Positions 10,920 through 22,900 of a DNA stretch of 64,000 bases are shown in pieces. Numbering within the stretch: position 1 is the stretch's first letter; each line of letters opens with the position of its first letter. The DNA is from Glycine soja. Its lineage: Eukaryota > Streptophyta > Magnoliopsida > Fabales > Fabaceae. The DNA is taken from NCBI RefSeq assembly GCF_004193775.1, contig NC_041016.1, forward strand, positions 33,341,511-33,405,510, read 5' to 3'. The translations under genes and the position numbers were made by a program. The notes below the pieces were generated by a model that was not told where the DNA came from, did no database searches, and saw only the letters and a list, made by a program, of their open reading frames with translations.

Positions 10920-13900
10920 CTACAAAATAAAAAATAAAAAAAATCTTTTCATGATTTCTATATATCATCACTTATCAAATTATGATACAAGTTCTTTCTA
11001 CATATATCATCACATATCACAAATGTGTTATAAAGCAAGTGCTTACAAATTTAGCAGGTGTTTGGTACAAGGGAAGCTTTTAGTTTTTAAGGAATCTAAA
11101 GTTGAGAATGTTTGTTTCATTATTTTAAAAAATAGCATTCTCAAGAAACATTCTTTTCTGGGATTTTTTTTATCCAAGTTTTTCACAAAATTATTCCCAT
11201 GAAAGATGTGAGAATCTAACTTTTACTATGATCAAAACACCACATTACATAGGTTAAACAAGCTAATACGTAGGTTAAATAAGTTGTTGGATGTGTTGTT
11301 ACATAGGTTACTTAAGGGGTTCACCTAGGTCAGCAATTACTCTATACGTATGAAAAGCTCGTTTTATCAAGGAATTATGATTGAATGAAAGTGAGTTTTC
11401 CGAATTTCTTTGTATTGAGAGTGTTCTCTTTGGTTCTTCATAAAACTTGTCTGACTTATCATGACTGTGTCTTAAACTCTTTGGGTTCTTGTGTTTTTTG
11501 TACATGTACTCAAGAGTTAGGATTGAGCAACAGACGTTTTTAAAAAACCCAGACCAAATCACTTTTTAAAATGTTTGGTTAGAACCAAATCATTTTTATA
11601 AAAGCAGTGCGATTCAGTTTTTTCCCAAAACTATTCATTTTTTTTGTTCAGTTTGGTTTAAATCAGTTATCCTTTTGACAAATTGTTTTATAAAACAGTT
11701 TGGGTTGTACAAGACTGTTTTCTCAAAGCAGCTTGGTTCGGCTTTTATGCACACCCCTATCAAGAGTGAAAGTGGATCAACAAACTTGATTCTTAGCTTT
11801 TTTTTAGGGTGAGTATAATTCCAAGTAACTTGAAAGTTCATGTATTATAAACCTTCCCAGGTTCATATTACAATCACTGAAAATAGAAAAGTTATCTCTC
11901 ACCCTCCTTATTTCCATATGGCTTTTTTATTTTAATTATAAAAATCATAATAAAAAAAAATCTATTAATAATTAGAAAGTTTGCTATCAATAAAAAAATT
12001 TAAATTTATCCTTATCTAATGTTATCTGTCTTTTTTAATTTATTTAAAAAATTATGCTAAAGTAATCAAAAGAAGTTCTTAACATTTCAAAAGTATGACT
12101 TTCTTATCATTTTTTTGGTACAATTTTTTTTCACAGAAGGTATCCACAAGCTTTGGTGCTTTGGATCGACTATGGGACTAATTCTCGATCTAAGACTTGG
12201 TCAAACTTAAAGTTTTTTGTCCCTCCTTAAGAGTGTAGTATTCTGTGGGGATAGAACCAAGGTTTTCCACTACAAACTCAGTGTGTATTGTAACTGAGTT
12301 ACATCCATTGGATAATTTCTTCTTATCTAATACTATTCACATGTTTTTTATATTTTTTTTAAAATTATAATAAGCAAACAGTTAATAAATTGAAAATTCT
12401 CTTTATCGTTTTGAATGCTTTTATTTAAATTTTAAAATACATCTTGTTTTATACCTGATTTTTTTAATTTTCTTAAAAGTTACCCATGCACTAGCTAAAA
12501 AATTAATGACGTGTGTATTATTTACTAAAAACTTCGTACCCCATTGCCCAGAGGCTCTTCGCTATGCGAAGGTATGGGGGAGGGATGTTGTACGCAGCCT
12601 TACCCTTGCATATGCAAAGAGGCTGTTTCCGGATTCGAACCCATGACCAACAAGTCACCAAGGCACAACTTTACCGCTGCGCCAGGACTCGCCCTCACGT
12701 GTGTATTATTTACTAAAATGAAAAAAATTAGAAACAGCATTCCCCCAGTAATCCCAACGGCTTGCTCCATGGGAGAATGTGGAGCAGCTCTGCCTAGCTT
12801 ACTGCCCAAAGAAAATAGCAAGATGCAAAAACAAACCTCATAAAACCAGCCTCTACCTCCCTATAAGGAGGAGACAAAATGTGAGAGAAAACTGACAAAG
12901 TGGAAACAAAAACACATATCCTTCGGGGGGGGGGGGGGGGGGGCTGTTTGAGTCACACTAATACAGGCAGTGCTAACATCAATTCCTATTTCCTTTCTTT
13001 TTTCAGGGTACCCAAATCGGTGGTGGACAAGTTACTGAAATTACAACATAGGTTTCTGTGGGGAGGCGGACCAGAACAAAACAAAATTGCTTGGATCAAA
13101 TGGGAGGAAGTGTGTCTTCCAAAAGAAAAGGGGGGTTTGGGTCTCAAGGACATCAACAGGTTTAACCTTGCATTACTTGGTAAATGGAAGTGGCAGCTCC
13201 TGCAACAACAATGGGAATTATGGGCCAAAGTGCGGGAATCCGAATATGGCAGTTGGAGGAGTATTGAAGAACCAGGCAGGGTACACTACGAGTCAATATG
13301 GTGGAGGGATCCAAAAAAAGCTCTTCATCACTCAGACCAGGGCTCGATCCTTCACAATAGGTTGAGATGGAAGGTTGGAGGTGGAGATAAAATTAAATTT
13401 TGGGAGGATAGGTGGATTTGTCAGGAGGAAACGTTAGCAGCAAAATATCCTAGACTGTATTTGATCTCATCACAGCAGAATCAGACTATCCGACAGATGG
13501 GAACTCACAAGGACACCGGATGGGAGTGGAACTTTATATGGAGGCGGCCAATGTTCGATAATGAAATTGACGCGGCCGTTAGTTTTCTAAGGGAGGTTGG
13601 AGGGAAGTCCATACAGCAGCAGGGATTGGATGTTTGGGAGTGGTCAGGAGATCCGTCAGGTATATACTCCACGCATAGTGCATATATCTGTTATGGGAGG
13701 AGACAGTAGTAGGACAGCCGGAGGAATGTTTTAAGGAGCAGACAGTAGTAGGACAGCCGGAGGAATGTTTTAAGGAGCTATGGAGAACAAAGATTCCCAA
13801 CAAAATTGCGGTCTTTGCATGGAGGCTATTTAGGGACAGGTTGCCAACAAAGAAAAATCTACAGCGGAGACAGATGCAGGTTGCGGATATGTCATGTCCT

Positions 13901-16900
13901 TTCTGCGGAAGTGACGAGGAGGAGGCATCCCACCTATTCATCCATTGCACCAAAATCCAACCTATTTGGTGGGAAACTATGTCATGGTTGAATATTAAAG
14001 GTGTCTTCCCCTTAAGCCCAAAACATCACTTCATTCAACACATCTTTATTCAGATAGAAGGTTTGAAGGTCAAGAGATGGAGGTATTGGTGGTTGGCTGT
14101 AACGTGGTCCACTTGGCAGCTCCAAAACAGAATATTGTTTTCCAATGCAGTATTCAATGCTAACAAATTGTTTGAGGATGCATTATTCCTACTTTGGACT
14201 TGGCTCAGAAACTTGGAGAAGGACTTCACAATTCACTACAATCAGTGGTGTAGTAGTATTTGACCAGGTTTTTTGCATAAGTAGAGGGTAGAACAAGTAG
14301 GATAACAGTAACTACATACTACAATAGCAGCCTTTGAATGTTTCCCTTGCAGATTTTATTCGTCTGCTCAAGGATCCATTTGTAGGGCTGTAAATACATA
14401 TGTACCTTAGTACCTCTGGTACTTTTTACTATATATATAAAATTACTTTTGCTGATCAAAAAAAAAAATGGAGGAGACACACATGTGATCCTCTTTATAG
14501 CTAGTTAACTGTGATCACAAACAGGGAGGGCGTGTGCTAATGTTATATATACTGATAGGAATGGGCCTAGAGAGACCCAATTAGGATAGAAGATTTAGAT
14601 ATTATCCTTTTATTGTTTAGTTTTATTTCTTATTTCCTAAAAAAATACTAGATTGTGCCACTTGTATGGTTGGTATTCTCTGTAAATCCCTAAGGATATG
14701 CATTATGAAAGGAATTATCAATGAAGAATATCAATTTTAGGTTTATGTCTCTTACTTGTAGAATTTAGGAGTAGTGTAGCATAGAGCGCTTAGAGCCTAT
14801 CAATTGGTGCTTCCATAGTTCAATCTCCGCCTCCCATGGATGCATACCATCATTGTTATTTCTGGCCACCACAACAGCCACGTCTCCGTCTCCACCTCCA
14901 CAATACTACCCTTCACAGACCCCCACCTCTTCACTGCAGTGGCCAACACAACCACAACCATCACAGTCAGCACCGCCACAACTGTGGTCCATGGACACCC
15001 CACATCCACATCCACATTTATACTATCCTTCTGAACCACTGCCACCTCCGCAACCCCCTTGCTTATCCTCACAGTTCCAATACCACTCTTACCTGCCCTT
15101 TCCACTCTACCACCATGGCCACCCCAACCAAGTTTTCTGGTATTCCCATACGAGCATGGTTCAAACCTGCAACAACCTCCAACATCACCAACCTGTGTTT
15201 TTTCTCCTCCTCCATCACACACTCCCACCTCTTCTCCGTCAAGCCATTGTGACTCCACTCCTTCCATCCAAACACCTACACCAACTACCGTTTCAAACCC
15301 TGCACAACAGCACCACCATCATCCCATTTCCACCACAAGTATGTCCCCTCCCTTCCTCACTAGACCTTTTCCCTAACTTCTCTTCACTACCCCACTCAAT
15401 ATTTCAACCCTCCCTGCCACAACAAACACCCCTTTTCCCACTCAATCACTAGCAACACCGTCATCTCAGGCCACCTATGGCTACCGTGCAGTCCACACAA
15501 CCACCCATAGAGAAGAAGTTGACAGCAAGACAACCTCCGACAAAGCAAAAGACACAAGCGGAAAAGATCTCGTTGGTGGTCATCCCAACGCTGTCGCTAC
15601 ACTATCTCTAAAACATCACCACCGCCATCAATGTTGTCATGCTCTCTGAACTGTCCCACAACGTCACCGTTGTTTGCCACAAACTTGTCTGTGTCACCAT
15701 TGTCAACCTTTGTACACCCATTCGTGTTGTCCCCATTTTGCTCTACAAGCTCGTCCACGCCACAACCGATTCCTGCCAGTTCCTTGTCTTCACGGAGGTC
15801 TCGCTTCCTATTCTCGTACCCTTTGTGCACACATGCATCTTAGCGAAGCTCAAGCTCCTTACCGTGCATGTAAAAGTGTCCGCCATGACCGGGGACACAT
15901 CTGATGTTGACGTCGTCGCCACCGCCGCCGCAAGGTTGCACATTTCTCATTCCGTTTTCGACTAAAGCACCGCCCAACTTTTTGGGTGCCTACAGGTGAC
16001 AAGCACAATCCATTCATCCTCAAAACCCTCACAGCAATGGGCACAATTCCCTCCAGCTTGCATAGTCTGTGTCTACCCCTTTCATTTCCCATAATAAATC
16101 CCAACCATCCATTTTCGCTCATCAACACATGGCTTTATCCAGTCCGCCTATCAACACCATTCAAATCAATAGCAAAGTTCCATTCAAATGCGACACTAAT
16201 ACCAAAATCCCAAATTCCCTCACTGACTTTAATCCAATGGCTCCTTGTAACCCCACCAATTTCCAAAGCCCTCTCTACACCATCCACTTTTCAGTTCCCA
16301 CTTTCCCATACCTTTGGACCCCACATTGGTACCACCTACACGTTGCAAGTGCCTTTTATATCTTCCACTAGCCACTAACACCTCCCCCCCCTCCAATAAA
16401 ATTCGACATTCTCTCCTTTATTTTTTTCTCATGTGTATAACCCTCCCACTTTGACTTCCAAAACCGAACTTGTCACAACTCCACTTTTGCACACCCAACC
16501 CTCAACTTAACACCCCCTCCCTCACCAAATCCAATCACATGTCTTCTTTCCCCAAACCCACCCATAATTACAAGTGACCGGCGGCAATGATAGGAATGGG
16601 CCTGAAGCCTACAGCCTGAGTCCAATTTCCTTAAGGACCTTGAAGGCAAGGTCCAAGTGAACCTAACAGCAATGATAGGAATGGACCTAAAGAGACCCAA
16701 GTAGACTAGAAGATTTAGATATTATCCTTTTATATTGTTTAGTTTTATTTTATATTTCCTAAAAAAATACTAGATTGTGCCACTTGTATGACTGGTATTC
16801 TTTGTAAATCCCTATTTAATAGGGTATGCACTGTGTAAGGAATTATCAATGAAGAATATCAATTTTATGTTTATCTCTTTTACTTGTAGAATTTAGGGGT

Positions 16901-19900
16901 AGTGTAGCATAGAGCGCTTAGAGCCTATCATGTACCTTTGCCCTTTGACTCCAATTCTTGCACATCCTGTGCTTAGTTGGAAATTTAATAATAAATATCC
17001 ATTTGCTCATTAAAAAAGAAAAAAGAAAAAAACTGTGTTCGCAAACCATCCTTGTTTTAATCAGTTCCCTTCCTACCCCTTCTAGTATACACTATCCAAG
17101 TTTAGGTCCATAACTGAGTTGTAAGTTGTAACACCTCATGTCTTGCTTCCACTAGTCCTTTAAACTCCTTGGCCCTAACATTGAGCTCCCTTTTGACTTC
17201 AGCCTTGTCCTCAACAGTGACATGAGGAAAAGCAGCCAAACTAGAAAGAAATGTTAGGAATTTGTATTTAGGAAGTTGCACCATAAACTGTTATGTCTAG
17301 GAAAAGGTACCCACTTAATCTATTAAAAAACTGTACGTATGGATGTTCCTATATACTACATAACATGTATTCCTTTCAGAATCTCTCCAAATTATTCTCA
17401 ATTCCATTTCAAAATACTCCATCACCTTCCTTCCCCTCTAAATTCAACAAGAAACAAGGGAGAGGAACCCTAACAGTCAGAGAAAATCTCTCAGAACAAA
17501 AATTAAATCTGGACTTTTGCAGATGCACTGAACCTCTGGCCTAAACCATTCCCTTTTCCTCTCTACTTTCACCCCTCCTTTATATTCTACTCAATTCCCT
17601 TTCTTGCTTTCCTTGCCACCCACCATTCATATAGTCGATTGCAAATTGCAAACCAGGTTCACCTTTTCCCCCTTTGCCTACATGAGGGAGAGATTCCCAG
17701 TTACCCCAACCATTTCACCACCACTCTCTGTCATGTCAAACTAATCTGTTTGCCAAGGAGGTTGGCTCAACTGCTAAGATCAAACAGCATCAACAAAAAA
17801 GGTCTTGGCTCAAATCCTACTGGTGGTCCTTCATTAGGAAGTCTTTATAAGTCCTTAGTACTCAGTCAATCTTGTGACATGTCCTAACATTAGAATGGTG
17901 AAACCTGACTTCCCCCTAAAATGGGTGACCTAGTGGGTTAGGGGAGGGTAACTGTAAGCAGCCTTACCTACAGAAAGGCTACATTTAGGTTCTAAACTTA
18001 TTATTTAGCCAAAAAAATAAAAAATAAAATAAAAACAGTTGTCATAAAAAGAATTTTAATATATAAGTATATCCTCAATACAAGCTTATAGGGAAAACAA
18101 CAAAAGCCTAAAAATTGAAAAACTATATCAAAAAAAATATCAAAATACAAAGATATTTTTGCACACCCTAAAATATCTACGATATTTACAACAAAAAAAT
18201 CATTGCTTCTTGTTCAGACTCAAAAGAAAGAGAAATAAGGAGTCCAGCGTACGTGCTAAAACTATTATTTAGCAAAAAAAAAAAGAACTAACTGTTTCTT
18301 GAATCTTGATCAAATGAAGCTTACCCCTAAAAACTACCACCAAAGTGATAACTGCTTTGACCACGACTAAATCAACCTACAAACATACCATTAATGACTA
18401 AAGATTTTGGCCTTAACTCAGGCATTTGATGGCTCCAAACAAGTGAAACAACAATTGTCCAACCTAGTAAGCTTCACTTTCTCTTGGTCATAGATAAGCC
18501 ATGGACCAAATTCTTAAGACACTAACATGACTGCATCGTGGTGATGCTAATAGCTAGGGTTGGAAATCAAAATTGCAATGGTTAGAACCAGGTATCTATT
18601 GCTTAGTGACCAGATATATTTGGAGACTAATAGATTATAAACAAAATGAAATTGGTCACCCAAATGATACCATGAAATTTTCTAGGCATGATCATTTGAT
18701 ATTCCAATTCTCTACCAGACAATTGAATGAATTGGTATAAAGCCATACAAATGCAGCAAGCATGTGCACACTTCATCACATACATAGCATAAGATCTAAT
18801 TTTGCAGTAAAAAATAACATAACAGGTTCCGATCACCTAACCTTCTCAATTTCTTCTAAAAGATGTGTATTCTCTTTTAAGTACTGTATTGCTTTGTCCC
18901 TTCCTTGTCCCAACCTGTTTCATTAAACCATGTGAACAACATCCATTTTGGTTAACAATATTACATAAAAACAACCCACCAACCAGTTGGACAAAGAATG
19001 GGGAAGACAAAGTAACAGGATGAAAAGAAGGCAATCGAGGAAAACATCAATTTTTGTTTCACAAACTAAATAGCATTCTTATCAATTTCCCATTATATAT
19101 AATTGTGTTGTCAAATCCTTAATTTGGAGGACACACAGACAGAAAGAGAATAGTGAAAGATCATCAAACAAATACTAAGCTTCAGAAAGTAGAGACAGTA
19201 CCGATGATCTCCATAGCTGTACCAAGAGCCTTTCTTTGAGACAATATCCGTCATTTCTGCACAATCTAAAATGCATCCCTGAATTCACAAGGAAGAGTTA
19301 AAATAATGATACACACTAACAGATATAAAAGCTTTTATGCTACAAAACTCACCAACTTACTGATACCCTCTCCAAATATAATTTCAAATTCAGCTATTTT
19401 GTATGGCCTTGATACCTACAACTTATTAAGTTAGGACGTCTCCCGAATACAGTTTAAAGTCAATGAAAAATACAGCATAATATTTGTCAAAATATCAAAA
19501 AAAAATATCTCATAATATCTTGGTTGTATCTTTAGAGTAATTTAGAGCACCTTAGATGATGAACTCAGGAGTGATTTTCATACTCTATTATATCTTCTAT
19601 TTGAAAATAAGGGTTAGTGCTTCATATAAGAGTGATATATCTGAATGTTGCATGTTATATATGCTCTTTATCTATAATCACATAATAGCGTACAAGAGAA
19701 TAAATCATGGATAAAAAGAATCAATCTAAATCCCTAATTTTTAGTAACCTATATTTCCATATTTAAATGTAATAAATGTCCTTATTTAAAATACTTTTTT
19801 CTAACACTCCCCCTCAAGTTGGAGCATATATGTCATATGAACAAAGTTTGTTACAAATGTAGTCAACATGAGAGCCATTGAATGACTTATTGAACATATC

Positions 19901-22900
19901 AACCAGTTGGTCACTAGACCTAACAAAGTTGTGATTTCTCCTGACAGCACCTTATCCCTTACAAAGTGACAATCTACCTATATGTTTAGTTCATTCATGG
20001 AAGATCTAGATTGATGCAATGTGGAGAGTGGCTCGATTGTCACAGATAAGTTTAGTATCTTGAATGTCTCCAAACTTTAGTTGCTGAAAAAGTTGCCAAA
20101 GCCATGTAATCTCAACTGCAACTACTTCCATAGCACAGTATTCAGCTTCGACATTGGATCTAGCAACTATATTTTGCTTCTTGCCTCTCCATGAGATCAT
20201 ATTTCATATAATAAGAACACAACACCTAGAAGTGGATCTCTAATTTAATGATAATCCTGATTCCTGTCCAATCAGCATCAGAGTAACAAATGATTTTGAC
20301 ATTTTCTTTATCTTCGTATAATAGTCCACGTCCTAGTGAATTTTTTATGTACCAAAGAATACATACAACAGCATCCCAATGACTATTACAAGGGGAAAGC
20401 AGAAATTGACTTACCACACTAACTGCAAACTGGATGTCAGGTCAAGTGACAGTGACATAGTTAAGTCTGCCTAGAAGACGTCGATATCTTCAATAGTTCC
20501 CACATGATGCAATTGGATGGTTCCCTTTCCACACATACTAACAAACGGATGCACATCCTCACATAGCCTTCCCAACCAATATTCCTATAGCCTCAAAATG
20601 ATGCTCCGCATTAACTACCCACCAATAGGCTTCTCCTTCAAATTCTGGAATCAATTTCAAGATTTGATACCCACCATAACTCCAAACTGCTTTGATACCA
20701 AATTGATAGAAATCCGGTACTTGAAAAAATATGGGATTTCTCCCTTGAATACAGTGCCTAATTTCCATAACTTCAAGGGTCTGCACCTCCTAATGTCCAA
20801 ATGCCACAATGATTAACCTTTTAATTAGAGGCTCAAATACAACGATTAAGAACAACTCTCATAAAAGCTTGAGATATTAGGTGTAGACCAGGGAAATTTT
20901 TTATATGTTTAATCATACAACTACAATCACTTAAGTTATTGTTAGATTAGGTATTGTTCTCTTATTTATGATTAGATAGTAATTAGTGATTTAGTCCTTA
21001 TTACTCATTATTAGATTGACTATATGTAATTAATATTGATCCTATTTGCTCATTATAAATAGAGGCTTAGTGTGGTCATCCAAGACACACAACATTACAG
21101 TAAAACACTATTATATGGTATCAAAGCAAGTTATTCTTGCCAGAGGAATAACGAAAATCGAGCTCAACCAGGGACCAACTGACCCCGGTGGCCTTTCTGC
21201 TTGTCACCTCTCTTCCGGCGACCTGTTTCCACATTCCAGTGGACTTTTCCACTCGCTGACCCTCTTTTCAGTGATTTTTCTCCTTTTTCGGTGCATTTAC
21301 CAGCAGCCACTGTCGGAGCTCCGACAACCATTCCAGCAGGTGACCCCACCACACCATCCACTGATCTACACAATGGTGGTGAAGGTGACCTCATTGGAGC
21401 TCCAACACTCGTGCACCCATCTACTACGCACAAAACAACACTTCCACGCTCCACTGTTCCAGCACGTCTGGTCGGCGTTCAGGTTGGGCTTTCGGTGGCA
21501 AGGTTGCCCACCGTGGTTGACCCTAACCCTGTAGTTTCGCCTCCATCGGAGTTGTTTTGCATGTTGGTTTGATGGTTCCCCTTTATTTTTCCTTTTTGTG
21601 CAGCCCCTCTTTGCAGTGAACAGAACCACACAGCTGCTTTGTCCTTGTTTGGTAGACTTCCTGACACCTTTTTGTCGGAGCTCACCTACGACCACTGCTT
21701 CCAGTCACCGAAGACTGCCATGTTGTCCAATTGTGCAGCTAACACAACACCGCACGCGTCCCAAAGGAAGGCCGTTTTCCGGCGCATGAAGTTTACGCAA
21801 GCTCTCCTCTCTAACACGTGGCGCATCACACTAATCTTTTCACCCTCCACCTGAAGACCTCCTCGGTGGACCTTTTTGCTCTTTATTCATGGGTGAACAG
21901 TACCCATCGCCACTACGGGCGCTCGTTGGCTGTCACCAAGCTATGTTTATCCAGCGCAACCACAACAACTAGAATCAGCTTTCGTTTTGTATTAGGTTTA
22001 CCACATTTGTAACAAGCTTGGTTCATATCACATATATGCTCCAACTTGAGGGGGAGTGTTAGATTACATATTATTCTCTTATTTATGATTAGATAGTAAT
22101 TAGTGATCTAGTCCTTATTACTTATCATTAGATTGATCACAGTGTTGTTAAATGGCGGCCATGGCGGCGCCATGGCGGATTTAGGTGGCGGATTTGCGAA
22201 AAAACGCCACCGAATAGCGGTGGCGTGGCGGGTTTGGGATGGCGGCGCCATGGCGGCCGCCATAGCCATGGCGGTCGTGGCGGTTATGGCGGGGTGGCGG
22301 AAAATGGCGGGATTTGCTTGGTTTTTGTCCGCGGTAGGAGTTGGGCCGACCCGACCCAACCCTACCCGGTTATGCATTCAATTAAATGTTGTCCCACGCC
22401 GCACCTCACCTCACCTCTGCGTCCTTCCCTCACCTCTGCGTCCTTCCCTCACCCCGCCGCACCCAGCCGCCGCCGCGACAGGCGACACCCGCACAGTCCG
22501 CGCACCCAACCGCCGCCGCCCGCGACACCCTTACACGAAGACGAAGGCCAACTTCGCGCAAGCCCCGGCAACGCAGCCTCCCGCGACCGCGACGCCTCTT
22601 CTTTCTGTCTCGTGAAGAAGACGAAGAAGACGAAGACGCAGACGCGGGTCAGCCAACCTTGATCTTTTTTTTTTTTTTTTGATTTGGGCTTTTTGCTATT
22701 TGACACACCCCATTTTTCTGTCTACAACTTTTTTTTTTCCTTTTGCTATTTGACACCCCTTTTTACTGTTAACAGTCCCTTTTTTTTTTTTCGTATTTGA
22801 CACCATAATTTTTTTTTCCTGTTCAGTCCCTTTTTAGTGATTTTAAATGGCTGAACCATCATCCGATGCTGCTACTGCAAGTGCAACGAGGAAAAATAAG

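Larger units (their letters stand above)
12885..14469 (+). mobile_element. 5'-truncated L1-type LINE in RECA intron 12
   Basis: It carries the C-terminal part of a plant L1 ORF2, then a 3' UTR and an A-run at 14459-14468. Imperfect flanking duplications beginning GGAGGAGACA (12867-12884 and 14470-14488) mark the insertion. A run of 19 G lies at 12925-12943 near the truncated 5' end. Antisense to RECA. Confidence 0.85.

Noticed and set aside
14800..15376. Several overlapping long frames on both strands
   Set aside because: They arise from C-rich, stop-poor low-complexity sequence in a non-autonomous LTR element. No domain or consistent coding frame was seen.
22133..22706. Long Ala/Arg/Pro-rich frames in three phases
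   Set aside because: These fall in the GGCGG subterminal repeats and GC-rich leader of the hAT element. They share no homology with proteins I know and precede the real transposase start.
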